22,300 nt of DNA from a virus: the IMG/VR virus record IMGVR_UViG_3300042879_005354, positions 1 through 22,300 of that record; one strand, given 5' to 3'. The translations under genes and the position numbers were made by a program. Position 1 is the first letter of the stretch, and each line of letters starts with the position of its first letter. The notes beneath the pieces are model-generated. The model ran no database searches, had not been told where the DNA came from, and saw nothing but the letters and a program-made list of their open reading frames with translations. Below, piece after piece: positions 1-8,366 of this stretch.

Positions 1-766
1 GCTGTGCATTTTTGGCGGTTGTGTCTCCATATCGGCTGCGGATTTTGTTATATTCGTCATCGTTTTTTACTTTTCCGTAATATTTGGCAATCATTGCACA
101 TGTGGAGGAGAAACATTCCCGGTACCCTGTTTGCGATTGATTATCAAGTTGGTATTCATACGGGACGGTTAAGATTTTATTTTGTGTTGGCTCCGGCTTA
201 ATGGGCTCACTTGTCTTGGTTTCTCGGTCCATGATTTGAATGAGCTTTTTGCTGTAGTCGGGATCCGTTGCATACCCTTCTTTTACCAATAGCTCAGCGC
301 ATTCATTTCTGCTTGTGGCACGATTAACGCCTTTGTATTTACCAAAGTCTTTGTACCAACGATCAACTAAATAACAAACACAGGAATAAAGATCAGGAAA
401 ATCAATGAAACCGTCTTTGATGGTGATCCATTTTCCGTTTATGAATTCTTGGGTGTTGACGCTGGTTCCAGACCCTTTTAAACCAAAGAAATTATTTACT
501 CCTGAGGTGTGTTTGCCCCAGCTGCTTTCTAGTGCCCACTGGGCCGCAACACATTCTGGGTATTTGGCCCCGGCTTCTTTGGCGGCACTGATCAAACCTT
601 CCCATGTGTTGGGATACGGTTGCGTAGTGGCTTGTTCGTTTCTGTATTGTTTGGCGAACTCGGCCAGTGTGTTTGGCGGTGTGTTTTGCTCAAGCCAATC
701 CCAGGCTTTTAATTGATGTGGTAGTTCGTTATAGTATCTTGCCGCATCTTTTAAACGTATTGTCAT
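1..766 (-). CDS. Glucosaminidase + C39-like peptidase wall hydrolase (3' end cut by window)
   Basis: Open from ATG at 766 to the left edge without a stop, giving 255 visible residues; the C-terminus lies outside the window. Residues about 55-180 resemble the FlgJ-type endo-beta-N-acetylglucosaminidase fold: AAQWALESSWG (about 74-84) holds the usual catalytic Glu (E80), followed by NNFFGLKG, the standard second motif of this family. A Pro/Glu/Lys-rich linker (about 184-198) leads into a second domain whose RECFSSTCAMIAKYYG matches the start of peptidase C39-like domains, where the first Cys is the nucleophile. The protein probably cuts host peptidoglycan glycan strands and cross-links or peptides, either as an endolysin or as a virion-bound hydrolase. 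It lies just downstream of the two propeller-repeat genes on the same strand. Glucosaminidase is well supported; activity of the C39-like part is inferred because its His/Asp region is not visible. Confidence 0.85.
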   Translation of the reverse strand, partial: MTIRLKDAARYYNELPHQLKAWDWLEQNTPPNTLAEFAKQYRNEQATTQPYPNTWEGLISAAKEAGAKYPECVAAQWALESSWGKHTSGVNNFFGLKGSGTSVNTQEFINGKWITIKDGFIDFPDLYSCVCYLVDRWYKDFGKYKGVNRATSRNECAELLVKEGYATDPDYSKKLIQIMDRETKTSEPIKPEPTQNKILTVPYEYQLDNQSQTGYRECFSSTCAMIAKYYGKVKNDDEYNKIRSRYGDTTAKNAQ

Positions 767-783
767 TTTAGATGCCTCGTTGT

Positions 784-3276
784 TTACGTTAGATAATATT
801 GATAAACAGCTGGGACAACAGTTGCAGAAGAAGTACTATCAACAATGTATAAAATACTGCCGTAATATCCAACGCAGACTCCAGCAGAACTGGTTGTTTG
901 CAAAAGAACGCTCAATGACTTACTTTCGTATGCTGCAGTACTTATATCCCATGCAGTAGAACATGAGTATTGATAAACGGTATCGTTTATATTTCCAACA
1001 ATATAAAACTTGGTGCCGTCATCTTTAAAAAATAATCCTAATGGAGTAGTTTCTTGTGTTGCAACACTAAATGATTTACTGTCATACGATGCTGTACTTA
1101 CATCCCATGCAGTGGAACATGAGTATTGATATATGGTATCGTTTGCAACGCCAACAATATAAAACTTAGTGCCGTCATCTTTGAAAAATAATCCACTTGG
1201 ATTAGTTTCTTGCGTTGTAACACTGAATGATTTATTGTCATATGATGCCGTACTTACATCCCATGCCGTAGAACAAGAGTATTGATATACAGTATCGGTT
1301 GCGTTGCCGACTATATAAAATTTAGTGCCATCGTCTTTAAAAAATGCTCCATTTGGAGTAGTGTCTTGCAAGCCAACCCGTGCCCTAGCAAAAGCGCCAC
1401 TAGCTGTTTTATTAAAGAAAGCTGTGGTTACATCCCAGGGATTGCTGCAGTCGTATTGAAAAACTGAATCATTTGCGTTACCAGTAACATAAAAACGCGT
1501 GCCATCTGGTTTAAATGTAATATCTTGTGGAGATGTGTCTTGCAACGCCGCATTCATATTTTTAGCAGTAAAGCCAGCGTTTACGATATCCCAGGCTAGG
1601 GGAAGGTCATACTGCCAAACGGTATCGTTTGTTTGACCAACAATATATAACCTTGTGCCATCAGATTTAAACGCCAATCCATGCCCAGTAACTTCTTGTG
1701 CACTAACACTAAATGACTTGCTGTCATACGATGCAGTACTTACATCCCATGCTGTAGAACATGAGTATTGATAAATGGCGTCCGATGTAAAACCTAACAT
1801 GTAAAATGTAGTGCCATCATTTTTGAAAACTACTGAACTTGAACTTCCATCTTGTCCACCAACACTAAATGACTTGCTGTCATACGATGCAGTACTTACA
1901 TCCCATGCGGTAGAACATGAGTATTGATAAATGGCATCAGTTGTGTTGCCAATTACATAAAACTTAGTGCCGTCAGGTTTAAAGAATAATCCTGTTGGAG
2001 TACTTTCTTGCGTATTAACACTGAATGATTTATTGTCATACGATGCAGTACTGATATCCCATGCAGTAGAACATGCGTACTGAAAAACCGAATCACTTGT
2101 AGTTCCAACAATATAAAACTTAGTGCCATCATCTTTGAAAAATAATGCTTGCGGATTTGTTTCTTGTGTTTGGACACTAAATGATTTACTGTCATACGAT
2201 GCAGTACTGACATCCCACGCAGTAGAACATGAGTATTGATAGACGGTATCGTTTGTTTGTCCAACAATATAAAACTTGGTCCCATCATCCTTAAAATGCA
2301 CATCGGTTGAAAGACCTTCTTGTCCACCAATATAAAACCCACTTCCCGCTTGGTTGTTTGTGCTTACATCCCAAGCTGTAGATAAAGTGAATTCATAGAC
2401 CCTGTTATTGGTAGTACCAATTACATATAACTTGGTGCCATCAGATTTAAAACAAAGGCCTGTTGGTGTGCCTTCAAATAAAACCCTGCAGAGTTTACTA
2501 TCGTAAGACCCAGTGCTTACATCCCATGCTGTAGAACATGAGTATTGATAGACGGTATCGGTTGCACTGCCTATAATATAAAACTTAGTGCCATCATCCT
2601 TAAAAAATAATCCCTGTGGACTAGTTTCTTGCGTTGCAACACTAAACGATTTACTGTCATACGATGCAGTACTCACATCCCATGCAGTGGAACAGGAGTA
2701 TTGATATACGGTATCGTTTGTAGTGCCGACAATATAAAACTTAGTACCGTCATCTTTGAAAAATAATCCATTTGGCCCAGTCTCTTGCGCATTAATACTA
2801 AATGATTTACTGTCATAAGATGCTGTACTTACATCCCATGCTGTATAACAAGAATATTGATAGACGGTATCGTTGGTACTGCCAATAATATAAAACTTAG
2901 TACCGTCATCTTTGAAAAATAATCCATTTGGATTACTTTCTTGCGTATTAACACTGAATGACTTGCTATCATACGATGCAGTACTTACATCCCATGCAGT
3001 AGAACAAGAGTATTGATAGATGGTATCGTTTGTAGTGCCAACAGTATAAAACTTAGTTCCATCAGTACTGAATTGAACGTCTTGAAAAGCAGTTTCTGAT
3101 AATCCAAGCGGCCATTGCTTATTCGTGTAATACCCCTTGTCCACTTCCCAGGGTAGTCCAGTCCACTCGCCATCCCGGGTGAATTGCCCTTGGTCATAAA
3201 TCTCCCACATCCCAGGTTTACCCGAGGAGATTTGGCCGTAACCAACAGGTTTTTTACCGATGTAATTACCTTTCAT
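784..3276 (-). CDS. Propeller-repeat tail fibre/receptor-binding-like protein A
   Basis: 830 residues from ATG at 3276, with an A/G-rich leader (AAGGA) just upstream. The first 65 residues are unique and contain PGMWEIYDQGQF, similar to the short 'G-W-S/E-L/I-x-x-Q' stretch that many phage fibre proteins carry ahead of their repeats. The rest is 14 full repeats of about 52 residues plus a degraded last one. The core pattern is LFFKDDGTKFYIVG, then NDTVYQYSCSTAWDVSTA, then SYDSKSFSV. DGTKFY-x-x-G and VYQY look like the strands of beta-propeller blades. Repeats 5, 10 and 11 diverge and break the array into blocks. No signal peptide is seen. I infer a virion-surface adhesion protein from neighbouring fibre and hydrolase genes. 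It shares its repeat with the next gene upstream, from which it is separated by 15 nt. An enzymatic role cannot be excluded. Confidence 0.8.
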   Translation of the reverse strand: MKGNYIGKKPVGYGQISSGKPGMWEIYDQGQFTRDGEWTGLPWEVDKGYYTNKQWPLGLSETAFQDVQFSTDGTKFYTVGTTNDTIYQYSCSTAWDVSTASYDSKSFSVNTQESNPNGLFFKDDGTKFYIIGSTNDTVYQYSCYTAWDVSTASYDSKSFSINAQETGPNGLFFKDDGTKFYIVGTTNDTVYQYSCSTAWDVSTASYDSKSFSVATQETSPQGLFFKDDGTKFYIIGSATDTVYQYSCSTAWDVSTGSYDSKLCRVLFEGTPTGLCFKSDGTKLYVIGTTNNRVYEFTLSTAWDVSTNNQAGSGFYIGGQEGLSTDVHFKDDGTKFYIVGQTNDTVYQYSCSTAWDVSTASYDSKSFSVQTQETNPQALFFKDDGTKFYIVGTTSDSVFQYACSTAWDISTASYDNKSFSVNTQESTPTGLFFKPDGTKFYVIGNTTDAIYQYSCSTAWDVSTASYDSKSFSVGGQDGSSSSVVFKNDGTTFYMLGFTSDAIYQYSCSTAWDVSTASYDSKSFSVSAQEVTGHGLAFKSDGTRLYIVGQTNDTVWQYDLPLAWDIVNAGFTAKNMNAALQDTSPQDITFKPDGTRFYVTGNANDSVFQYDCSNPWDVTTAFFNKTASGAFARARVGLQDTTPNGAFFKDDGTKFYIVGNATDTVYQYSCSTAWDVSTASYDNKSFSVTTQETNPSGLFFKDDGTKFYIVGVANDTIYQYSCSTAWDVSTASYDSKSFSVATQETTPLGLFFKDDGTKFYIVGNINDTVYQYSCSTAWDISTAAYESKSLSVLLQTTSSAGVCVGYYGSILYIVDSTSSATVVPAVYQYYLT
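790..3081 (-). repeat. 156-bp coding repeat array A (14 full units and a degraded end)
   Basis: The unit is 156 bp (52 codons) on the minus strand and is conserved at DNA level. Recurrent words on the plus strand include GTAGAACATGAGTATTGATA and TCATACGATGCAGTACT. Most units are 52 residues; unit 4 is shorter and unit 11 is longer. The same unit builds the array in the neighbouring gene, so the two arrays are homologous and can recombine. Confidence 0.9.
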
Positions 3277-3291
3277 CTTTTTATTTTTTCC

Positions 3292-4977
3292 TTATTCTAA
3301 TAGAAGAGAGTATTGATAAACCGTATCAAATCCTGTGCCTACAATATAAAACTTGGTGCCGTCAGATTTAAAAAATAAAGTTTGTGGAGCATTTTCTTGC
3401 GTATTAACACTGAATGACTTGCTATCATATGATGCAGTACTTACATCCCATGCGGTAGAACAAGAGTATTGATAAACGGTATCGTTTGTAATACCAACAA
3501 TATAAAATTTAGTGCCGTCATCTTTAAAAAATATACCAGTTGGGGCATTGTCCTGTGTTACAACACTGAATGACTTACTGTCATACGATGCAGTACTTAT
3601 GTCCCATGCCGTAGAACAAGAGTATTGATAGACTGTATCGTTTGTATTACCAACAATATAAAATTTAGTCCCGTCATCTTTAAAAAATATACCAGTTGGG
3701 GCATTGTCCTGTGTTACAACACTGAATGACTTACTGTCATACGATGCAGTACTTATGTCCCATGCCGTAGAACAAGAGTATTGATATACGGTATCGTTTG
3801 TATTACCAATGATATAGAACTTAGTGCCATCAGATTTAAAAAACAATCCTGTTGGATTAGTTTCTTGCGTTGTAACACTGAATGATTTACTGTCATACGA
3901 TGCTGTGCTTACATCCCATGCTGTAGAACATGAGTATTGATATACTGTATCGTTTGTGGCTCCAACAATATAAAATTTGGTGCCATCAGTTTTAAAAGTA
4001 AGATCTTGAGGAGAACCATCTTGTCCACCCACATAGAAATAAGCGGCATAAGCCGTACTAACATCCCAGGGAGTTAATAGAGAGTATTCAAGTACGGTAT
4101 CGTTTGTATTACCAATGATATAGAACTTAGTGCCATCTGATTTAAAAAACAGTCCTCCAGGACTAGTTTCCTGTGTTCCAACACTAAATGATTTACTGTC
4201 ATACGATGCAGTACTTACATCCCATGCGGTAGAACAAGAGTATTGATAGACGGTATCGTTTGTAGTGCCGACAATATAAAACTTAGTGCCGTCATCTTTG
4301 AAAAATAATCCGGTTGGAGTAGTTTCTTGCGTTGTAACACTAAATGACTTACTGTCATACGATGCAGTACTCACATCCCATGCAGTGGAACATGAGTATT
4401 GATATATGGTATCGCTTCCGCTGCCAATAATATAAAACTTAGTACCGTCATCTTTGAAAAATAATCCAGTTGGCCCAGACTCTTGCGCATTAACACTAAA
4501 TGATTTACTGTCATAAGATGCTGTACTTACATCCCATGCAGTAGAACAAGAGTATTGATATATGGCATCGCTTCCGCTGCCAAGGATATAAAACGTAGTA
4601 CCATCTGATTTAAAAAACAATCCTGTTGGATTAGTTTCTTGCGTTGTAACACTGAATGATTTACTGTCATAAGATGCAGTGTTGATATCCCATGCAGTAG
4701 AACAGGAGTATTGATAGACGGTATCGTTTGTGCTGCCAACAATATAAAATTTAGTACCGTCTGATTTAAAAAACACGTCAGTAGAAGTTGTCTCTTGGTC
4801 AGCAATGCTGAATATTGGAAAATCAGATCGTGCACCGGCCAGCCCCCACGGCTGCGGCCATGCGGTATCAATAATCCGATCAACTTGCTGTTGAAGTCTC
4901 CAGACGCCAGACCACTGTGTGCCCTTCCGAGGCGGACGTGCGCCTGCGTATCCCGCTTCGAATGTTTCTAAGGACAT
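3292..4977 (-). CDS. Propeller-repeat tail fibre/receptor-binding-like protein B
   Basis: 561 residues from ATG at 4977. The first 67 residues are unrelated to protein A and contain SGVWRLQQQVDRI, again of the 'GVW-x-L-x-x-Q' type found near the start of phage fibre proteins; this is probably the virion attachment end. Nine full copies of the 52-residue repeat follow, plus a tenth that stops after VYQYSLLLE. Unit 5 is the divergent, shorter one (AYAAYFYVGGQDG). Units 7-9 are nearly identical at DNA level, pointing to very recent duplication. The protein ends within a blade-like unit, so the last blade may be completed elsewhere, as in velcro-closed propellers; this is inference. It sits 15 nt upstream of gene A on the same strand. 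Role inferred as host recognition; enzyme function unknown. Confidence 0.8.
   Translation of the reverse strand: MSLETFEAGYAGARPPRKGTQWSGVWRLQQQVDRIIDTAWPQPWGLAGARSDFPIFSIADQETTSTDVFFKSDGTKFYIVGSTNDTVYQYSCSTAWDINTASYDSKSFSVTTQETNPTGLFFKSDGTTFYILGSGSDAIYQYSCSTAWDVSTASYDSKSFSVNAQESGPTGLFFKDDGTKFYIIGSGSDTIYQYSCSTAWDVSTASYDSKSFSVTTQETTPTGLFFKDDGTKFYIVGTTNDTVYQYSCSTAWDVSTASYDSKSFSVGTQETSPGGLFFKSDGTKFYIIGNTNDTVLEYSLLTPWDVSTAYAAYFYVGGQDGSPQDLTFKTDGTKFYIVGATNDTVYQYSCSTAWDVSTASYDSKSFSVTTQETNPTGLFFKSDGTKFYIIGNTNDTVYQYSCSTAWDISTASYDSKSFSVVTQDNAPTGIFFKDDGTKFYIVGNTNDTVYQYSCSTAWDISTASYDSKSFSVVTQDNAPTGIFFKDDGTKFYIVGITNDTVYQYSCSTAWDVSTASYDSKSFSVNTQENAPQTLFFKSDGTKFYIVGTGFDTVYQYSLLLE
3295..4776 (-). repeat. 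156-bp coding repeat array B (9 full units plus a partial one)
   Basis: Same 156-bp unit as array A. Plus-strand positions 3515-3630 and 3671-3786 are identical over 116 bp, exactly 156 bp apart, which marks a recent unit duplication. The divergent unit encoded around 4010-4110 interrupts an otherwise uniform array. Confidence 0.9.
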
Positions 4978-4984
4978 TTATAGA

Positions 4985-5320
4985 TCAAGTAATTTCCAGG
5001 ACGGATGTGACCACATGAATACCACTTGCTGCACCTGCTGTAGCACGCAGCTTTTGGCCAGAAGTTAACACAACCTTGTTGGGGATCAGCTCCAGAGTTG
5101 CACCAGCGGGAATTGTGATTTGCTTGGCGATGCTTGCAACCAAAGTATTGCTGCTATTTGTAACGTCCAGGTTGTAAGTGATGGCTACAGTTCCTGTCAC
5201 GTTAGCGGCCAGGGAGGACAACACAACGGTCCGGGCGCCTGACGAAGTGGGCACCTGATAAACATCAGTGATGCCAGTCGTTGTTAGCTGTACACCACTA
5301 TTTGTAAACGCTTCAGGCAT
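4985..5320 (-). CDS. Small beta-rich virion-type protein
   Basis: 111 residues from ATG at 5320, preceded by an A/G-rich leader and an AT-rich TAATAT box about 22 nt upstream. It begins MPEAFTNSGVQLTTTGITDVYQVP and is rich in Thr, Val, Ser and Ala, with alternating hydrophobic strands and a closing SVLEI pattern. This layout (MPE-x-F start, tests of a 'VYQ-P' strand, 'ITIPAGATLEL' strand, C-terminal 'SVLEIT') matches a class of small single-domain structural proteins I recall from marine and cyanobacterial phages, usually annotated hypothetical or virion structural. No catalytic motif, signal peptide or membrane segment is visible. It is 7 nt upstream of repeat protein B on the same strand. 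The structural role is inferred from composition and place. Confidence 0.65.
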   Translation of the reverse strand: MPEAFTNSGVQLTTTGITDVYQVPTSSGARTVVLSSLAANVTGTVAITYNLDVTNSSNTLVASIAKQITIPAGATLELIPNKVVLTSGQKLRATAGAASGIHVVTSVLEIT

Positions 5321-5344
5321 TTTAGGATCTACTTTTCTTTTATA

Positions 5345-5692
5345 TTAGCACTTACCTAATGCAATAGAAAGTGCAGTACTTGTGAGTGTTTGCCAAACAG
5401 TTTGCGTACCGCTGCTGTACGTGATCGATGCACCTGCCCACGGGGCTCCAGAAGCCAAAACATACAATCCATAAGGACTAATGGCGCCGCCCCCGCTGAT
5501 CACGGTGACATTCCCACTGGTTTTATAGGTACCTCCAGAGATGGCACCTGTTGTTGAAATATTGTTTGTTGTCGGATCAATCAAGCCTGTTGCAATGGCA
5601 TAGTTACCGCTGCTTGCAATGCCTGAAACTTCAAGCGTTACGTCAGAAGATGCGCCTGCAAACGTAATGAAATCAACTTTTAATGTTGTCAT
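5345..5692 (-). CDS. Small virion-type protein, tandem paralogue 1
   Basis: 115 residues from ATG at 5692, one base after the stop of its upstream paralogue. Both proteins carry the same central block: DPTTNNISTTGAISGG, then YKTSGNVTVISGGG, then ISPYGLY (about residues 38-76). Their N- and C-termini differ, so the pair arose by gene duplication followed by divergence of the ends. Ser/Thr/Gly-rich, beta-strand-like composition with no enzyme motif, signal peptide or membrane helix. Lying between the long fibre gene and the propeller-repeat genes, it is probably a fibre accessory or a short tail-tip component. I do not recognise a named family. Confidence 0.65.
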   Translation of the reverse strand: MTTLKVDFITFAGASSDVTLEVSGIASSGNYAIATGLIDPTTNNISTTGAISGGTYKTSGNVTVISGGGAISPYGLYVLASGAPWAGASITYSSGTQTVWQTLTSTALSIALGKC

Positions 5693-5693
5693 T

Positions 5694-6038
5694 TCAGTTC
5701 AAGGCAATAGTTTTTGCAGTGGTAAGTGTTGTGGGCTCCGTCCAGGACGTTGTTCCGTCTGCGTTTGTCCTAAGCACTTGTCCAGATACGCCAGTGATCG
5801 TAGGAAAGGAATATAGACCGTAGGGACGAATATCTCCTGAACCGCTGATAACAGTTACGTTGCCACTGACTTTATAAACACTTCCGGAGATAACGCCTGT
5901 TGTTGAAATGTTTTTTGTAACAGGATCAAAAACACTAACGGTACTGGCAACGTTGTAAATACCAGAAACTAAAACCGTAGTTTCTCCGGTAATTGTTGTG
6001 TATGCCAGCGTATCGACTTTGGCTGTTCCGTATGACAT
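5694..6038 (-). CDS. Small virion-type protein, tandem paralogue 2
   Basis: 114 residues from ATG at 6038. The central block DPVTKNISTTGVISGS, YKVSGNVTVISGSG, IRPYGLY parallels the next gene downstream. After it comes GQVLRTNADGTTSWTEP, a short motif common in phage tail fibres, where 'GQVL-x-x-x-x-DG-x-x-x-W' recurs between fibre repeats. This supports a tail-fibre or tail-associated role and hints that the central block is a fibre-like domain. A TATAAT box 18 nt upstream of the start may drive it and the downstream genes. Function is otherwise unknown. Confidence 0.65.
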   Translation of the reverse strand: MSYGTAKVDTLAYTTITGETTVLVSGIYNVASTVSVFDPVTKNISTTGVISGSVYKVSGNVTVISGSGDIRPYGLYSFPTITGVSGQVLRTNADGTTSWTEPTTLTTAKTIALN

Positions 6039-6056
6039 TGTGTTCTTTTATTTTTT

Positions 6057-6062
6057 ATTATA
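6057..6062 (-). promoter_or_regulatory. TATAAT box upstream of paralogue 2
   Basis: Exact TATAAT on the minus strand, 18 nt before the start codon at 6038, in the AT-rich gap after the long fibre gene. No convincing -35 element is visible at 16-18 nt, so this may be a phage-specific or weak sigma-70 type promoter. Similar boxes lie before two other minus-strand genes. Confidence 0.3.
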
Positions 6063-6066
6063 ACGT

Positions 6067-8352
6067 CTACACAATGCGCCAATAACTACCTGAAGGCACA
6101 ACAACTGTGACGCCTGAATCAATAGACACAGGACCAGCAGATAGTCCGTTGTAGCCGCTGCCAATTGTCACACCGCTATTAATTGCTATTTTATTTTCAA
6201 AGATTAAAGACTGAAGAGCACCACCAAATAATCCACTGCCGCTAACCTGAATACTACCTGTTGTTGTTTGGGTGAAGTTAGCGAATGTAATATTACCAGT
6301 CGTTGCATTAATCGTTGTAACGTTAATCGTTTGACCGGTGATGGTTGCCCCGGAAAGATTGGTAAAGATACCGGTAACACCGGTAACTCCACCTGCGCTT
6401 AAATAATTACCAGTGATTGTTCCACCCGAGATGTTTTGGGCTTCTACTCGTGTGGAACCAGTGATGTAATTGAAAGTAGCGGCTTCTCCAAATACAAATT
6501 CACCCGATAACGCATCAGTGAAAACACCGGTGCAACCAGTTATTCTGGTGAACAGACCGGTGGCGCCTGTAATTGTTGCGCCAGAAACTCGTGTAGTAAA
6601 GACGCCACTGACGCCGGTGATATTACTAAAAGCAGCGTTTGTACCAGTGATTAAAGCACCTGAAAGCTGTGTTGTAAAAACACCTGATGCACCGGTGATA
6701 TTTGCAAACTGGCCAATATCCCCAGTTACAACAGCTCCAGATAAAGTGTTTGTGAATGTCCCAGAGATTCCGGTGAGCGCTTGAAACTGTCCTGTAACAC
6801 CGGTAATTAAAGCACCCGATAGTTGAGATGTAAATGTACCAGTGGTAGCCGTAAATGCTTCAAAAAGACCAGTTACGCCTGTGATCGTGGTACCGGAAAC
6901 CCGGGTAAAGTTACCAGAAACAAAGTTTCCTGTTGTTGCATTAACCGTAGATCCGGTTATTGTTGCTCCACTTAATGTTGTTGTAAAAACACCTGTAACG
7001 GCAGTAAGTCTTGTGAAGTTTCCAGAAGCGCCTGTAATTGTTGCACCGGAAATAGATGTTGCGCCATAAATCTCGTTGCCGTTTAACTCTCCAAATATCC
7101 CGGTAATTCCTGTGATTGTACCGCCGGAAACAGTACCGCTAACAACAAGGTTGGTTGAGATGGTACCACTACCGCTAATCAATAGGTTTCCGGCAGCTGT
7201 AATGTCGCCAGTTGTACTGATTGCTGGAATAGTAAGAGTGTTTGTAAAAACACCTGTCAACGCTTCAATGCGTTGGAATAAACCACTAACACCCGTAATT
7301 GTTGCACCGGAAAGTCTTGCGGTATAAATACCAGTTGCACCAGTAATTGTCGTAAACCTTCCTGTATCTCCCGTTAGGACACTGCCGGATAATTGTGTTG
7401 TAAAGACGCCAGAAACACCTGTAATATTTGAAAACTGACCTGCGTCTCCGGTAATTGTTGAGCCAGAAACACTAGTGGTAAAAGTTGCGCCAGAGCCTGT
7501 GATGGTTCTAAATAAACCGGTAGTACCTGTGACGGTTAGACCAGATACCCTAGTTGTGAATGTGCCGGAAACACCGGTTAAGTTTGCAAATAAACCAGTA
7601 GATCCAGTGACTGTTAAACCTGAAACTTGCGTTGTAAAAATACCTGAAACGCCAGTTACTTGACCAAATAAACCGGTGGCACCTGTAACAGTTAAACCAG
7701 ATACTCTGGTTGTAAATACCCCGGATACACCAGTTAAGTTTGCAAATAAACCGGTGCTGCCTGTGACGGTAAGACCAGAGACTTGTGTTGTAAAAACACC
7801 GGATACACCGGTAATATTTGTCCCGCTAAGACTAGAAAATAAACCAGTGGCACCAGTGATTGTTTGTCCAGTAACAACGCTAAATAAGCCGGTTGTCCCC
7901 GTTACAGTTACACCGCTTACGCGAGTAAAATCACCTGTACCAACAGTTTCTGTGCCAACTGTTAAAGTTGTAATATTACCCGTGGATGCATTAAGGTTTA
8001 AACCGGCAAATGTATCACCGGTAAAAGTAACGCCACTTGTTGTGCCGCTAAGTACGGTGCCACTATTGACAACTAGGTAACTAAACGTACCTGTTTGTGT
8101 AACGTTAACATTCGCTAGGTTGAAAGCACCGCTAATGGACAGAGAGCCTTCAACAGTTAAAGACCCCGCAACCGTACCGCCAGTTAACTGAAGGTAATAA
8201 TTATTAAAATATTGTTTGGTATTTGTAAACGTTAATTTTTTATTTTTTAGTCCCGGATCAACTTCTGCAACATCTACGACCATGAGAAGGTCGTCGTCAT
8301 TGATATTTGACGAAGAAATTGCAGGAAGTTCTGTTATCCGCCTATTGGCCAC
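6067..8352 (-). CDS. Long repetitive tail-fibre protein
   Basis: 761 residues. The start is GTG at 8352; no in-frame ATG lies upstream, and the N-terminus MANRRITELPAISSSNINDD with DLLMVVDVAEVDP and LKNKKLTF is the usual N-terminal layout of phage tail-fibre attachment domains. From about residue 141 to 640 the protein is a long run of 13-residue half-units paired into 26-residue units, of the form VSGLTVTGATGLF followed by xxxTGVSGVFTTR. The regular Gly/Thr/Val pattern suggests a beta-solenoid or fibrous trimer. The last 120 residues are less regular and may be the tip. It is probably a host-receptor fibre. A hairpin carrying the likely ribosome-binding bases sits 14 nt upstream. Confidence 0.85.
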   Translation of the reverse strand: MANRRITELPAISSSNINDDDLLMVVDVAEVDPGLKNKKLTFTNTKQYFNNYYLQLTGGTVAGSLTVEGSLSISGAFNLANVNVTQTGTFSYLVVNSGTVLSGTTSGVTFTGDTFAGLNLNASTGNITTLTVGTETVGTGDFTRVSGVTVTGTTGLFSVVTGQTITGATGLFSSLSGTNITGVSGVFTTQVSGLTVTGSTGLFANLTGVSGVFTTRVSGLTVTGATGLFGQVTGVSGIFTTQVSGLTVTGSTGLFANLTGVSGTFTTRVSGLTVTGTTGLFRTITGSGATFTTSVSGSTITGDAGQFSNITGVSGVFTTQLSGSVLTGDTGRFTTITGATGIYTARLSGATITGVSGLFQRIEALTGVFTNTLTIPAISTTGDITAAGNLLISGSGTISTNLVVSGTVSGGTITGITGIFGELNGNEIYGATSISGATITGASGNFTRLTAVTGVFTTTLSGATITGSTVNATTGNFVSGNFTRVSGTTITGVTGLFEAFTATTGTFTSQLSGALITGVTGQFQALTGISGTFTNTLSGAVVTGDIGQFANITGASGVFTTQLSGALITGTNAAFSNITGVSGVFTTRVSGATITGATGLFTRITGCTGVFTDALSGEFVFGEAATFNYITGSTRVEAQNISGGTITGNYLSAGGVTGVTGIFTNLSGATITGQTINVTTINATTGNITFANFTQTTTGSIQVSGSGLFGGALQSLIFENKIAINSGVTIGSGYNGLSAGPVSIDSGVTVVVPSGSYWRIV
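6430..7932 (-). repeat. 78-bp (26-residue) fibre repeat array
   Basis: Thr/Gly/Ser/Val-rich units of 26 residues, each made of two similar 13-residue halves (VSGxTxTGxTGLF and xxxTGVSGVFTTx). Between about residues 188 and 270 units alternate between a TTQ and a TTR version, giving a 156-bp higher-order period. Toward the C-terminus units drift and spacers appear. Confidence 0.8.
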
Positions 8353-8366
8353 TACGCAAGCACAAA

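Noticed and set aside
1953-2342. Minus-strand open frame overlapping propeller-repeat gene A
   Set aside because: It is an alternate frame of the same repeat and its residues (HVLLRGM, KMMALSFILL) recur by repeat periodicity only.
790-4776. Regular 156-bp repeats considered as a CRISPR array
   Set aside because: Units are open reading frame throughout, protein-coding with substitutions at codon level, and lack distinct spacers.
7322-7331. TATAAATA-like word inside the long fibre gene
   Set aside because: It is within repeat codons on the antisense strand, with no gene start nearby.
6470-8080. Several plus-strand open frames with Val/Pro/Thr repeats inside the fibre gene
   Set aside because: They are reverse-strand shadows of the 78-bp fibre repeat; composition (KPVxPVTVxPxT) mirrors the repeat codons.
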